Shown one piece after another: positions 24,734 through 33,136 of a DNA stretch of 64,000 nt. Location of the stretch: the NCBI RefSeq assembly GCF_023094165.1, contig NZ_JALMDK010000003.1:806001-870000 (forward strand), in the 5' to 3' direction. Each line of letters opens with the position of its first letter. The first letter of the stretch is position 1. The position numbers were made by a program, and so were the translations under genes. This stretch comes from Crossiella sp. S99.2. GTDB lineage: Bacteria > Actinomycetota > Actinomycetes > Mycobacteriales > Pseudonocardiaceae. The notes beneath the pieces were generated by a model. It saw only the letters and a program-made list of their open reading frames with translations, made no database searches and was not told where the DNA came from.

Positions 24734-25789
24734 GTGGACAGCAGCCCGCTCGCCCCGCAAGCTCGCGCCGTGCAGCCGCCCTACCCGCCGCGTCGCAGCC
24801 CCGACCTGACCCGGACCCGCGCGCACAGCACCGCCTGGGCGCACCGGATGGGCCTGGTGGCCGGACCGGATCCCTGGTTCGCGATCTGGGACGAGCAGGA
24901 CCTCGCCGACTTCGACCTCCCGCTCTTCGCCGCCCTGGTCCACCCCGAGGGCCGCGGCGACACACTGAACCTGGTCGCGGACTGGTACACCTGGAGCTGG
25001 TACCTGGACGACCTGCTGCTGGAACGCCACAAACGAACCCGGGATCCCTTGGGCGCCAGGGCTTTCCTCGACCGCCTGGCCCGGATCCCTGGCGGCGCGA
25101 CCCCATCCAACCCGGTCGAACACGCCCTGCGCGACCTCTGGCAACGCACCGCAGCCTCCCCCGCCTGGCGGGCCCGGCTGGCCGAGTGCCTGCCCAACAT
25201 CGCCGACGACGCGCTGTGGGAAATCGACAACCTCGCGCTGGGCCGGATCCCCGACCCCGCCGACTACCTCGGCATGCGCCGCCTGGCCGGTGGCGCGCAC
25301 TGGGCCGCCCAGCTGGCCGAACTGGTGCTGGAGCTGGAACTGCCTGCCGCAATCCGGGACAGCTCGGCGATGCGGCGACTCGGCGAGGCTTTCGCCGATG
25401 TGGTGGACCTGCACAACGACCTGCTCTCCTACCGCCGCGAGACCGAGTACGAGCAGGAGGTCAGCAACGCGGTCGTGGTGCACGCGGCCTTCCTCGGCGA
25501 GGGCGTCGAGTCGGCCACCATCCGCACCGGCCACCTGCTGACCGCCCGGCTGGAACTGTTCGAGCACCTGTGCCACACCGAGATCCCGGCCCTGCTCACC
25601 CGGCACGACCCCACCACGGCCGCGATCACCCGGCGCTACCTCGGCGGCCTGCGCGACTGGCTGGCCGGGGACTTCCAATGGCACCTGGAAACCCGCCGGT
25701 ACCGACCCGAGTCGTGGCAGCGCAAGACCCGCTCAGCCCTCGGCGGACCCCGTGGGCTGGGCACTTCGGCGGCGCGGGTCGGGCGCTAG
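24734..25789 (+). CDS. Class I terpene synthase
   Basis: About 351 residues of the bacterial sesquiterpene cyclase fold. The aspartate-rich metal motif is YLDDLLLE (about 93-100, DDxxxE) and the second metal motif is a perfect NDLLSYRRE (NDxxSxxxE, about 228-236), with the trailing RY pair probably in RRYRPE. It binds three Mg ions and ionises farnesyl or another prenyl diphosphate; the product cannot be predicted. No prenyltransferase or P450 is adjacent, so it is an orphan cyclase. The start is uncertain: GTG at 24734 has GAGG almost touching it and may be leaderless; GTG at 24770 is an alternative. The stop overlaps the convergent lipoprotein gene by 4 bp. Confidence 0.85.
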   Translation: MDSSPLAPQARAVQPPYPPRRSPDLTRTRAHSTAWAHRMGLVAGPDPWFAIWDEQDLADFDLPLFAALVHPEGRGDTLNLVADWYTWSWYLDDLLLERHKRTRDPLGARAFLDRLARIPGGATPSNPVEHALRDLWQRTAASPAWRARLAECLPNIADDALWEIDNLALGRIPDPADYLGMRRLAGGAHWAAQLAELVLELELPAAIRDSSAMRRLGEAFADVVDLHNDLLSYRRETEYEQEVSNAVVVHAAFLGEGVESATIRTGHLLTARLELFEHLCHTEIPALLTRHDPTTAAITRRYLGGLRDWLAGDFQWHLETRRYRPESWQRKTRSALGGPRGLGTSAARVGR

Positions 25790-26463
25790 TCCGGCGTGAA
25801 CCCGGGATGCCCACTGAGCGCCACCACCTGGTCGGCGTTCAGCGGCACCCGGCCCAGCCGTGGCCCACCCCGCCAGAACCGGGACTGCATCTCGTCGGCC
25901 CCGTCCTGGGACCGGATCGTCAGGCGCAGCTTGCGATCCGGCCGGAACCGCTCGGCCGTGATCGCCCGCTGCTCGCTCTCGCCACTACGGTCCACCATGG
26001 ACACGGTGTCGCCGCCGGCCTGCGGCAGGATCCGGCAGAACTTCTCCTGGTGCTTGAAACACCCCGGCTCCCCCGAGGTGATCGGCGGACTGGTGAAGAT
26101 CACCAGCACCACGCCGTACCCGGTCCCGTCGGTGACCAGCGCGCCGATCTCGTAGGAGCGGCTGCCCAGCGCGGGCTCCACAGAGGAGCTGACCCGCTCT
26201 ACCCGCAACCCGGCAGGCAGCGCCCGTCGAAGCTCCTCTTCGAGCCGCAGTGAGCGCTGGCGGGCGGGGTCGCCGGGCACGTCTTCGAGGGTGGCGGGGC
26301 GTGGGACGGGTGAGCGGCCCGGTGGGTGGATGTCGGCGGGGGCAGCTTTGGGCGCGGGCATCGGTTCCGGGATTTCGGCGGTGGTGCACGCGCTCGCGAT
26401 CAGCCCACAGGCCAGGATTCCCACGACAATCCCGCCACGACGGGCGGACTTCCGCCGAGCCAC
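25786..26463 (-). CDS. Putative lipoprotein of unknown function
   Basis: 225 residues. N-terminus VARRKSARRGGIVVGILACGLIASAC has a basic region, hydrophobic core and lipobox LIASAC (Cys26), so it is exported and lipid-anchored. The mature part has two cysteines (GCFKHQEKFC) and no domain I recognise. GTG at 26463 has GGAGGAG 5 nt upstream. The reading frame stays open upstream because the 5' end of the gene appears tandemly duplicated (see 26400-26600), giving spurious extra residues. Confidence 0.65.
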   Translation of the reverse strand: MARRKSARRGGIVVGILACGLIASACTTAEIPEPMPAPKAAPADIHPPGRSPVPRPATLEDVPGDPARQRSLRLEEELRRALPAGLRVERVSSSVEPALGSRSYEIGALVTDGTGYGVVLVIFTSPPITSGEPGCFKHQEKFCRILPQAGGDTVSMVDRSGESEQRAITAERFRPDRKLRLTIRSQDGADEMQSRFWRGGPRLGRVPLNADQVVALSGHPGFTPD

Positions 26464-26600
26464 GGGAACTCCTCCCCACCCCGGCAACGCCCGCCGCCCG
26501 ACTACGATTCCGCCCCGCTCCGTCAGCTCCCGCCGCGCCGCGGCAATCCCGCCCCGCCACACGGACATCCCTCGCGCCACGGGAATTTCGGCCCGCCCCG
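26400..26600 (-). repeat. Degenerate ~39-bp tandem repeat / duplicated lipoprotein 5' end
   Basis: On the minus strand, units near 26516-26554, 26477-26515, 26438-26476 and 26400-26437 alternate TTCCCGTGGC-type and GGCGGGATTG-type segments. A fifth TTCCCGTGGCGCGAGG segment follows near 26580. Translated, IPVARGMSVWRGGIAAA mirrors the true N-terminus VPVARRKSARRGGIVVG. The copies include the ribosome site and start codon. Confidence 0.55.
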
Positions 26601-26768
26601 ACCTCTCCCGCCGCCCCGCCACACCCCAGCGCCCCATGCTCCCCAGCCCCTCCGCCGACACCCCGTCTCCAGGCTGCCTTTCGCTTTGTGCGCCCCACCC
26701 TACTGACTTCATTCCTCACTGAAACGACAGTGCCCGCGAACTCTGCCCATCCTGGCAAGATCGATCCC
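26464..26768. other. Intergenic region between divergent lipoprotein and SDR genes
   Basis: About 300 bp. The left two thirds are the duplicated lipoprotein 5' region described above. The right end (26690-26768) is less GC-rich and must hold the SDR promoter, but I see no clear -10/-35 pair or operator. Confidence 0.4.
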
Positions 26769-27626
26769 ATGGCGGAAACCCTGCGGCTCGACGGCCGCGT
26801 TGTAGTGATCACCGGTGCCAGCGCGGGAGTCGGCGCGGCCGCGGCCCGGCGACTGACCAAGCTCGGCGCGACCGTGGCGATTGTCGGCCGGTCCCCGGAG
26901 AAGACCGCGGCAGTCGCCGAAGAGCTTGGCGCGCAATCGTTCCTGGCCGACTTCAGCAACCTCGACGAGGTCCGGCGACTGGCCGCGGAACTGCTCGCGC
27001 GGTACCCGGTGATCGACATCCTGGCCAACAACGCCGGTTTACAGGCCACCAAGCGCAGCACCACCGTGGACGGGCACGAGCTGACCTTCCAGGCCAACTA
27101 CCTCGCACCGGTGTTGCTGACGCACCTGCTCGCGCCGGCGCTGGGCACCGCGCGGGTGATCTCCACGGCCAGTGCCGCGCACTCCTGGGCCAAGCTGGAC
27201 CTGGACGATCTCAACTCCGCCCGTGGCCGGTTCCGCAGCACCAACGTCTACGGCCGCTCCAAGCTCGGCAACGTGCTCTTCACCCAGGAACTCGCCCTGC
27301 GGGCCGCGGGCAGCGGGCTGACCGCGTCGAGTTTCCACCCCGGGCTGGTCGCCAGCGACTTCTTCCGCAACGACGGGGTGTTCGGGCTGTTCGGCAAGGT
27401 GATGATCAACTCGCCGCTCGGGCGCTGGATGGCGGTCAGCCCGGACCAGGGCGCCGCGCCGCTGGAACATCTGGCGACCACGCCGGACGCGGAGTCGGTG
27501 AACGGGGCCTACTTCCACCTGCTCGAACGGCAGCCGCCCAAGGGTGCCCAGCCGCACGATCCGGAGTTCGGGCGGGAACTGTGGGAGCGGACGGTGCAGA
27601 TCCTCGGGGTCGACCCGGTGTGGTGA
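26769..27626 (+). CDS. Short-chain dehydrogenase/reductase
   Basis: A 285-residue SDR of the retinol-dehydrogenase/WWOX-like subgroup. Cofactor motif TGASAGVG (about 15-22), NNAG (about 87-90), catalytic Ser in STASAAHSW (about 130), and YGRSK (YxxxK, about 161-165). An R in VGRSPEK after the second strand suggests NADPH. Cytosolic. ATG at 26769. Convergent with the DUF1479 gene, with only 13 bp between stops. Substrate unknown. Confidence 0.85.
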   Translation: MAETLRLDGRVVVITGASAGVGAAAARRLTKLGATVAIVGRSPEKTAAVAEELGAQSFLADFSNLDEVRRLAAELLARYPVIDILANNAGLQATKRSTTVDGHELTFQANYLAPVLLTHLLAPALGTARVISTASAAHSWAKLDLDDLNSARGRFRSTNVYGRSKLGNVLFTQELALRAAGSGLTASSFHPGLVASDFFRNDGVFGLFGKVMINSPLGRWMAVSPDQGAAPLEHLATTPDAESVNGAYFHLLERQPPKGAQPHDPEFGRELWERTVQILGVDPVW

Positions 27627-27639
27627 GCCGGCGCCCTGG

Positions 27640-28881
27640 TCAGCCCAGGCCGAGTTGGTTGCGGCCCAAGGGGTTCAGGTCGGCGAGAGCTGGGCGGCCG
27701 GTCCAGCTGGTCTCGTAGTTCTCGGCGGCGAAGTCGGCGGGGCTGGCGCCGGTCAGGAAGGCCTGGCCGCAGCGGGCGGCGTACTCGGCGTTCTTCGGGC
27801 AGTGCGGGCTGGCCGGGATGTACATGACGTTGGCCCAGCCGCGCTGGCCGGTGACCGCGCCGACCGAGTGGATCAGGTCGCCGTGCCACCACACCGTGTC
27901 CCCTGGCGCGACCGCGGGGATCGGGGTCAGCGCGGGCAACAGCTCCGCGTGCCACTGCTCGCTGATCGGCAGCGCCTGGCCGTTGACCGCGCCGCACAGG
28001 TCGTCCTCGGGCACGTCGTCCTGCAGGGCGCGCAACAGCAGGTAGGCCATGGCGGACGGGATGGGCACCACGTGCAGCACGCCCTCGGTCGGCGCCATAT
28101 CCGACAACGCGGTCCAGCCCTGGAAGGTGCGGAAGGCCGAGCACATCACCGTGGACTCGTACTCGTGCACCTCGGTCCGGTACGCGCCGTCCCACGGATC
28201 GTATTTCGCGGGCTCACCGGCGAAGACGTGCCGGAAGACCTGCTGATAGGCGGGCAGCAGCCAGCGTTCCACCGAGCCGGAGTCGGTGTGCGGGGACAAT
28301 CCGGCCGAGTTGGCGCTGGGGGCGCGGCGGCGGACGCGGTCCGGGTAGGCGGTGTCGCGGGCGGGGTCGAACCAGACCCGGCCTTCGGACTCGTGTTTCC
28401 AGAAGCCGTTGAGGAAACCGCGCACGGCAGCCATGTTCGGGTCCGAGCGGGCCGCCAGTTGCGGGCCGGACCAGTAGATCGGGAAGATCGACGGCTTGCC
28501 CGCGGCCAGGCCGCCGAAGACGCCGTCGTCGAGGTAGCGGTAGGAACCCTCGAAGTCGTTGCGGGCCAGGTAGTCCACCAGCTCGGCGTCCCAGGACTCG
28601 GCGCGCTCGCGCGGGAAGGTGCCGCGGATGACCGCGCAGCCGCGGCGGCGGATCGCGGCCCGCTGCTCGGCGGAGACCGCGGCCAGCTCGGCGAATTCGA
28701 GCACCGGCCAGACCTGCTCGCCGCGCTCGCGCTGTGCGAGCACCGCCGCGACCTCGTTCCGCATTTGTGCACTCACCTGGGCGAACGCACCCGCCACATC
28801 GCCGACCCGCGCCCGCAGTTCGGCCTTGGCGGCACGGATGGCGGCCGGGAAGTCGATGGGGGCGGCGGTGGTCGACGTCAT
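27640..28881 (-). CDS. DUF1479 (YbiU-like) Fe(II)/2-oxoglutarate oxygenase-like protein
   Basis: 413 residues covering the DUF1479 family, which has the cupin-type double-stranded beta-helix of non-haem iron oxygenases. LSPHTDSGSVERW (about 206-218) supplies the HxD pair and DTVWWHGDLIHSVGA (about 332-346) the distal histidine. Substrate unknown. An iron-box-like sequence overlaps its ribosome site and reaches the ATG at 28881, so it is probably iron-repressed. That makes a role in siderophore or iron-complex metabolism attractive but unproven. Divergent from a ROK regulator by 43 bp, which may also control it. Confidence 0.8.
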   Translation of the reverse strand: MTSTTAAPIDFPAAIRAAKAELRARVGDVAGAFAQVSAQMRNEVAAVLAQRERGEQVWPVLEFAELAAVSAEQRAAIRRRGCAVIRGTFPRERAESWDAELVDYLARNDFEGSYRYLDDGVFGGLAAGKPSIFPIYWSGPQLAARSDPNMAAVRGFLNGFWKHESEGRVWFDPARDTAYPDRVRRRAPSANSAGLSPHTDSGSVERWLLPAYQQVFRHVFAGEPAKYDPWDGAYRTEVHEYESTVMCSAFRTFQGWTALSDMAPTEGVLHVVPIPSAMAYLLLRALQDDVPEDDLCGAVNGQALPISEQWHAELLPALTPIPAVAPGDTVWWHGDLIHSVGAVTGQRGWANVMYIPASPHCPKNAEYAARCGQAFLTGASPADFAAENYETSWTGRPALADLNPLGRNQLGLG

Positions 28882-28898
28882 TTGGTAACCTCACCTAA
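28880..28898 (-). promoter_or_regulatory. DtxR/IdeR-type iron box upstream of DUF1479
   Basis: Reads TTAGGTGAGGTTACCAAAT on the minus strand, 13 of 19 matches to the IdeR consensus including the TTAGGT half. It covers the GTGAGG ribosome site and ends within the start codon. Confidence 0.6.
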
Positions 28899-28924
28899 CT
28901 AGATCCTGATGGCAGGCTAGGCCG

Positions 28925-30064
28925 GTGACACGAGAGCGCGCAAGCCTCAGCAGGGAGCTGCCGCAGTCGGTGCTGCGCACGGGCACCGACGCGCGGCTGC
29001 TGGCCGAGGTGATCGCCCGCGGCCGGGTGACCCGGGCGGAACTGGCCACCGCCACCGGGATCTCCAAGCCGACCGTGTCCGAGTCGGTGCGCCGCCTGGT
29101 CGAGGCCGCGCTGCTCGATGCCACCGGACCCGCCGAGACCGGCAGGCGCGGGCGGGTCGGCACGTTCCACGAACTCGGCACGGCCGCGGGCTGGGTGCTC
29201 GCGGTGGTGCTGGACCAGGCCGGGGTCCGCGCCCGCTCGGCGGATCTGGCCGGGGTGATCCGGCACGAGCACACCCGGCCGCCGGGGAAACCCGGTGACA
29301 GCGCGGCGGTGGCGAGCGGGTTGCGGGCGGTGGTGCGGCACGCGCTGGCGGCGATCGGGCCGGAGCGCGGGCCGTTGCGGGCGGTGGCGGTCTCGGTGGC
29401 CAACCCGGTCGCGCCCGGCTCCCGCGAGGTGGTCGCGCTGCCCGGCTCACCGTTCCCGGAGGGCCTGGTCAGCCCGGCGGCGATCCTGGCCGAGGTGACC
29501 GCCGCGCCGGTGCTGGTGGACAACGACGTGAACCTGGCCGCGCTGGCCGAGCACCGCTCCGGTGGCGCGGCGGGCGCGGACAGCTTCGCCTACCTGCACA
29601 TCGGCGCCGGGCTGGGTGTCGGGCTCTACCTGGGCGACCGGCTCATCCGTGGCGCGCACGGGCTGGCTGGGGAGATCGGCTATCTGCCGGGTGCGGGCGA
29701 GGGCACCCTGGCCGGTGAACTCAGCGCGGCGGGGTTCGGCCGAACCGATGTGGACGCGGTGCTAAACCTGTTGTCCGCCAACGAAAGCACCGCCCGCAGT
29801 CAGGCGATCAGCACGCTCAGCGCGGGGATCGCGCGCGCGGTGGCCTCGGTGACCGCGGTGGTGGATCCCGGGCTGGTGCTGCTCGGCGGCCCGGTCGGCA
29901 CCCACCCGGCGCTCCTGGAACCGGTGCGTGCCGCGGTCGCCGCCCGCTCCCCCGCGCCGGTCCGGCTCGGCCACGGCGTGCTCGGCGCGCTGGCCCCGGC
30001 GCACGGCGCACTGCACCTCGCCCTGGAACACGCCACGGCCGAGGCGGTGCGCGCGGCGGGCTGA
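28925..30064 (+). CDS. ROK-family transcriptional repressor lacking the zinc motif
   Basis: 379 residues: an N-terminal winged HTH (about 25-75, RAELATATGISKPTVSESVRRLVEAALL) and a ROK sugar-kinase-like domain (about 95-370) with VDNDVNLAALAEH (about 199) and HIGAGLGVGLYLG. The usual ROK zinc ligands CxCGxxGC after the GAHGLAGEIG motif are absent; the sequence there is LPGAGEGTLAGELSAAG. It probably binds a sugar or derivative as effector without the structural zinc. GTG at 28925. Divergent from the DUF1479 gene, the likeliest target besides itself. Confidence 0.85.
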   Translation: MTRERASLSRELPQSVLRTGTDARLLAEVIARGRVTRAELATATGISKPTVSESVRRLVEAALLDATGPAETGRRGRVGTFHELGTAAGWVLAVVLDQAGVRARSADLAGVIRHEHTRPPGKPGDSAAVASGLRAVVRHALAAIGPERGPLRAVAVSVANPVAPGSREVVALPGSPFPEGLVSPAAILAEVTAAPVLVDNDVNLAALAEHRSGGAAGADSFAYLHIGAGLGVGLYLGDRLIRGAHGLAGEIGYLPGAGEGTLAGELSAAGFGRTDVDAVLNLLSANESTARSQAISTLSAGIARAVASVTAVVDPGLVLLGGPVGTHPALLEPVRAAVAARSPAPVRLGHGVLGALAPAHGALHLALEHATAEAVRAAG

Positions 30065-30109
30065 ACCCGATATCCGCCGGCTCAGCGCCGACTGCGTCTG
30101 ATGGCCGGC

Positions 30110-30769
30110 TCAGCGCCGGACGAGGTGCAGTTCGATGCCGTCCAGGATGCGGGCCAGGCCGAACTCGAACTCCCGGTGCACGTCGATCTCCGGGCCGAGC
30201 GCGGTGGCCAGCGCGTTGAGCCGGGGGCAGGCGTCGGACTCGCTCAGCCGGTCCCGCCACCAGCCGGTGGTGGCCTTGACGTCGGGCACCGCTTCCCCGC
30301 CCAGCCACACCATGCCCAGCCCGTGGCCGTGACTGGTGACCACGCCCAGCAGGTAGAGCTGCTCCTGGGGCTCCAGCAGCAGACCGTCGAAGCTGGCCAG
30401 CGCCCACTCCATGTTGGCGATCAGGTTGGGGCCCAGCGGCGGGCGGGCGGTGGCGGTGGCGGCCAGCATCCACGGGTGCGCGTAGAAGGACCGCCAGTCC
30501 TGCCAGGCCAGCGCCTCCAGGGCATCCCGCCAGAGCGCCGGGCGCGGATCGGGATAGGCGTACTCCCCCGCGACCTGGTCGATCATGAGTTCGACCAGCT
30601 TCTCCCGGTTGGCCACGTGCCGGTACAGCGCCATGCCGGTGGCGCCGAGGCGCTGGCCGACCCCGCGCATGGTCACCGCGTCCAGCCCGCCCGCATCGGC
30701 CAGTTCGATCGCGGTGGCCACGATCAGTTCCTGGGTCAGGCCCGGCCGCCGGGTCGCCATCTCCCGCAT
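30110..30769 (-). CDS. TetR/AcrR-family repressor
   Basis: 219 residues with an N-terminal TetR HTH (about 15-60, VTMRGVGQRLGATGMALYRHV) and a helical ligand-binding C-terminus. ATG at 30769 has GGAGG 3 nt upstream; ATG at 30760 is the alternative. Divergent from a DHA2 exporter over two related dyads (30805-30819 and 30828-30844), so it almost certainly represses that exporter and itself, with the exported compound as likely inducer. Confidence 0.9.
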   Translation of the reverse strand: MREMATRRPGLTQELIVATAIELADAGGLDAVTMRGVGQRLGATGMALYRHVANREKLVELMIDQVAGEYAYPDPRPALWRDALEALAWQDWRSFYAHPWMLAATATARPPLGPNLIANMEWALASFDGLLLEPQEQLYLLGVVTSHGHGLGMVWLGGEAVPDVKATTGWWRDRLSESDACPRLNALATALGPEIDVHREFEFGLARILDGIELHLVRR

Positions 30770-30804
30770 GGTCCTCCACTCGGTTGCCTGCTCGACCCTT
30801 CGAA

Positions 30805-30844
30805 GTATACGTTGTAAGCGTTCGAGATGTTTACGACGTAAACA
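30805..30844. promoter_or_regulatory. Two TetR operators
   Basis: TGTTTACGACGTAAACA (30828-30844) is a palindrome with perfect 8-bp arms about one base. A related but imperfect site, GTATACGTTGTAAGC, lies at 30805-30819. Both lie between the TetR and exporter starts. Confidence 0.75.
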
Positions 30845-30856
30845 GGGGGGTCTCCC

Positions 30857-32356
30857 ATGCGATGGCTTGGCCTCGCGGTGCTGGCACTGCCCACCGTGCT
30901 GGTGTCCATGGACCTGTCGGTGCTCTTCTACGCGGTGCCCGCGCTCAGCGCCGAACTACAACCGACCAGTGATCAGCTGCTGTGGATCCTGGACCTCTAC
31001 GGCTTCGTGCTGGCCGGACTGCTGATCACCATGGGCACCCTGGGCGACCGGTTCGGGCGGCGGCGGGTGCTGCTGGGCGGCGCCGCGTTGTTCGGGGTGG
31101 CCTCGGTGCTGGCCGCCTACGCGCCGAGCACCGAACTGCTGATCGCGGCGCGGGCGATGCTGGGGGTGGCCGGGGCGACGCTGGCGCCGTCCACGCTGTC
31201 GCTGATCCGCACCATGTTCACCGATCCGCGGGAACGCCAGATCGCGGTCAGCGTGTGGACGCTGGGCTTTGCCGGCGGCACCATGATCGGCCCGGTGATC
31301 GGCGGGCTGATGCTGGAGCACTTCTGGTGGGGCTCGGTGTTCCTGCTCAACGTGCCGGTGATGCTGCTGTTGCTGGTGCTGGGCCCGATCCTGCTGCCAG
31401 AGGCCCGCAACCCGGACCCAGGCAAGTTCGACCTGGGCGGCGCGGCGCTGTCGCTGGCCGCGATCCTGCCGGTGATCTACGGCGTGAAGAAGATCGCCAA
31501 GGAGGGGGTGGCCTGGCCGCACCTGGCCGCCATCGCGACCGGTCTGCTGCTGGGCTGGGTGTTCGTCCGGCAGCAGCTGCGTGCCCGGCAGCCGATGATC
31601 GACGTGCGGTTGTTCCGGCACATCCGGTTCAGCGGTTCGATCATCGCCTGCACCATCACCTACCTGATCCTGGCCGGGATCGGGCTGTTCATCGCGCAGT
31701 ACCTGCAGCTGGTGCTGGGCTACAGCCCGTTCGAGGCCGCGTTGTGGTCGCTGCCCGGCCTGACCGGGATGCTGCTGGGCGTTGGCCTGGCCACCGCGGT
31801 CGCGGCCACCGTGCCCCCGGCCTACCTGCTGGCGGGCGGCCTGGCGCTGGCCTCGGCGGGATTCGCGCTGTTCGCCCAGGTCAGTGCGGACAGCGGGGTG
31901 CTGTGGCTGGTGGCCTCGCAGGTGGTGATGGCCACCGGCATCAGCGCGGTGGCCAGTATCGCCACCGACCTGGTGCTGGCCACCGCCCCGCCCGAACGGG
32001 CCGGTGCCGCGGCCGCGATCTCCGAGACGGCCAACGAGTTCGGCGGCGCGGCGGGCATCGCGATCCTGGGCAGCCTGGGCGCGCTGATCTACCGGGCCGG
32101 ACTCACCGGCAACCCGCCCGCCGGGCTGACCGCGGAGCAGCTGACCGCGGCCGGGGACACCCTGGCCGCGGCCGTGAAGCTGGCCGGGGAGCTGCCCGGT
32201 CAGCTCGGGCAGACCCTGCTGACCGCGGCCCGGATGTCCTTTGTGGACGGTTTGCACTGGGTGGCCTGGATCGGGGCCGCCGGATGCCTGGTGCTGAGCG
32301 GGTTCGTGCTGGTGGTGCTGCGTTCGGTGCGCCCGGCCGCGGAGGTCAGGGCCTGA
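30857..32356 (+). CDS. DHA2-family (14-TM) MFS exporter
   Basis: 499-residue membrane antiporter. GLAVLALPTVLVSMDLSVLF opens helix 1, motif A is MGTLGDRFGRRRVL, and motif C is GPVIGGLML. It closely resembles the 7004 exporter from end to end, but its regulator is a TetR rather than an AfsR type. ATG at 30857 follows a GGGGGG-type ribosome site 12 bp past the operator. Its stop codon sits in a hairpin that also contains the stop of the convergent ABC permease. Confidence 0.9.
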   Translation: MRWLGLAVLALPTVLVSMDLSVLFYAVPALSAELQPTSDQLLWILDLYGFVLAGLLITMGTLGDRFGRRRVLLGGAALFGVASVLAAYAPSTELLIAARAMLGVAGATLAPSTLSLIRTMFTDPRERQIAVSVWTLGFAGGTMIGPVIGGLMLEHFWWGSVFLLNVPVMLLLLVLGPILLPEARNPDPGKFDLGGAALSLAAILPVIYGVKKIAKEGVAWPHLAAIATGLLLGWVFVRQQLRARQPMIDVRLFRHIRFSGSIIACTITYLILAGIGLFIAQYLQLVLGYSPFEAALWSLPGLTGMLLGVGLATAVAATVPPAYLLAGGLALASAGFALFAQVSADSGVLWLVASQVVMATGISAVASIATDLVLATAPPERAGAAAAISETANEFGGAAGIAILGSLGALIYRAGLTGNPPAGLTAEQLTAAGDTLAAAVKLAGELPGQLGQTLLTAARMSFVDGLHWVAWIGAAGCLVLSGFVLVVLRSVRPAAEVRA

Positions 32357-32377
32357 CCCGGGTGCCGCGCCGGGTCA
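32354..32377. terminator. Hairpin containing both stop codons
   Basis: Perfect 8-bp arms TGACCCGG (32354-32361) and CCGGGTCA (32370-32377). The left arm starts with the exporter's TGA and the right arm ends with the ABC permease's TCA, so the terminator is embedded in both gene ends. Confidence 0.6.
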
Positions 32378-33136
32378 CTCCCAGCGGAACACCCGCACCG
32401 AGATCGCGGTCAGCAGCACCCCCAGCGCGGCCAGTACCACCAGGTGCAGGGCGGCTGGTCCAGCGCCGGACCAGCCGTCCCGCACCGCCTGCAGCATCGC
32501 GCCGAACGGGGTGAACTCGCCGATCGCGGCCAGCCAGCGCGGCAACCGTTCCGCGGGCAGGAACCCACCGCCGGCGGCGAAGGTCGCGAAGAACACGCCG
32601 AGCCCGATGCCGATCGCGGCGTTGGCCGAGGGCGCCAGCGCGGCCAGCAGCACGCCGAGGGCGTAGTTGGCGAACACGCCCAGCAGCAAGGCGATCACCG
32701 TCACCAGCGGCGAGGCCGGGGCGCTCAGATCGAAGGCGAAGGTGGCCACGGTCAGCGCCAGGGTGATGCCGAAAGCGGACAGCGCCAGGTTCACCAGGAC
32801 CTGCGCGCCCAGCAGCACCAGCGGGCTGACCGGGGTGGCCGACATCCGGCGCAGCACCCCGGACTTGCGGTAGGAGACCAGCACCGCGGGCACGTTCACC
32901 AGCGCGGTGGTGGCGATGATCATCCCCAGCGCGACCGGGGTGGCCACCGTGTCGAAGGTGCGCACCCCGCCGGGCGGGCTGAACCCCTTGGCGCCCATAC
33001 CGTTCATCACCATGATCAGCAGCGGCAGCGCGACCGGGATGATCAGGCCGCCCGGATCCCGCCAGAGCAGTTTCGCCTCGCTGACGGTCAGCGCGAGCCA
33101 GCCGGTGGTGCGCGGCAACGGGGTCAGGGTGCTCAT
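32375..33136 (-). CDS. ABC-2 type permease (DrrB-like)
   Basis: 253 residues with six hydrophobic segments and an N-terminal cytoplasmic stretch, as in daunorubicin-type DrrB/ABC-2 permeases; the RKSGVLRRMSATPVSPL loop (about 88-104) is typical. ATG at 33136 overlaps the ATPase stop (ATGA), with GAGGAGG just upstream. With its ATPase it forms a two-component exporter for a lipid or drug-like compound. Confidence 0.85.
   Translation of the reverse strand: MSTLTPLPRTTGWLALTVSEAKLLWRDPGGLIIPVALPLLIMVMNGMGAKGFSPPGGVRTFDTVATPVALGMIIATTALVNVPAVLVSYRKSGVLRRMSATPVSPLVLLGAQVLVNLALSAFGITLALTVATFAFDLSAPASPLVTVIALLLGVFANYALGVLLAALAPSANAAIGIGLGVFFATFAAGGGFLPAERLPRWLAAIGEFTPFGAMLQAVRDGWSGAGPAALHLVVLAALGVLLTAISVRVFRWE

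Noticed and set aside
23700..25352. Minus-strand open frame of about 550 codons
   Set aside because: Runs through the APH-like gene in another frame and the terpene synthase in antisense; Arg/Pro-rich artefact.
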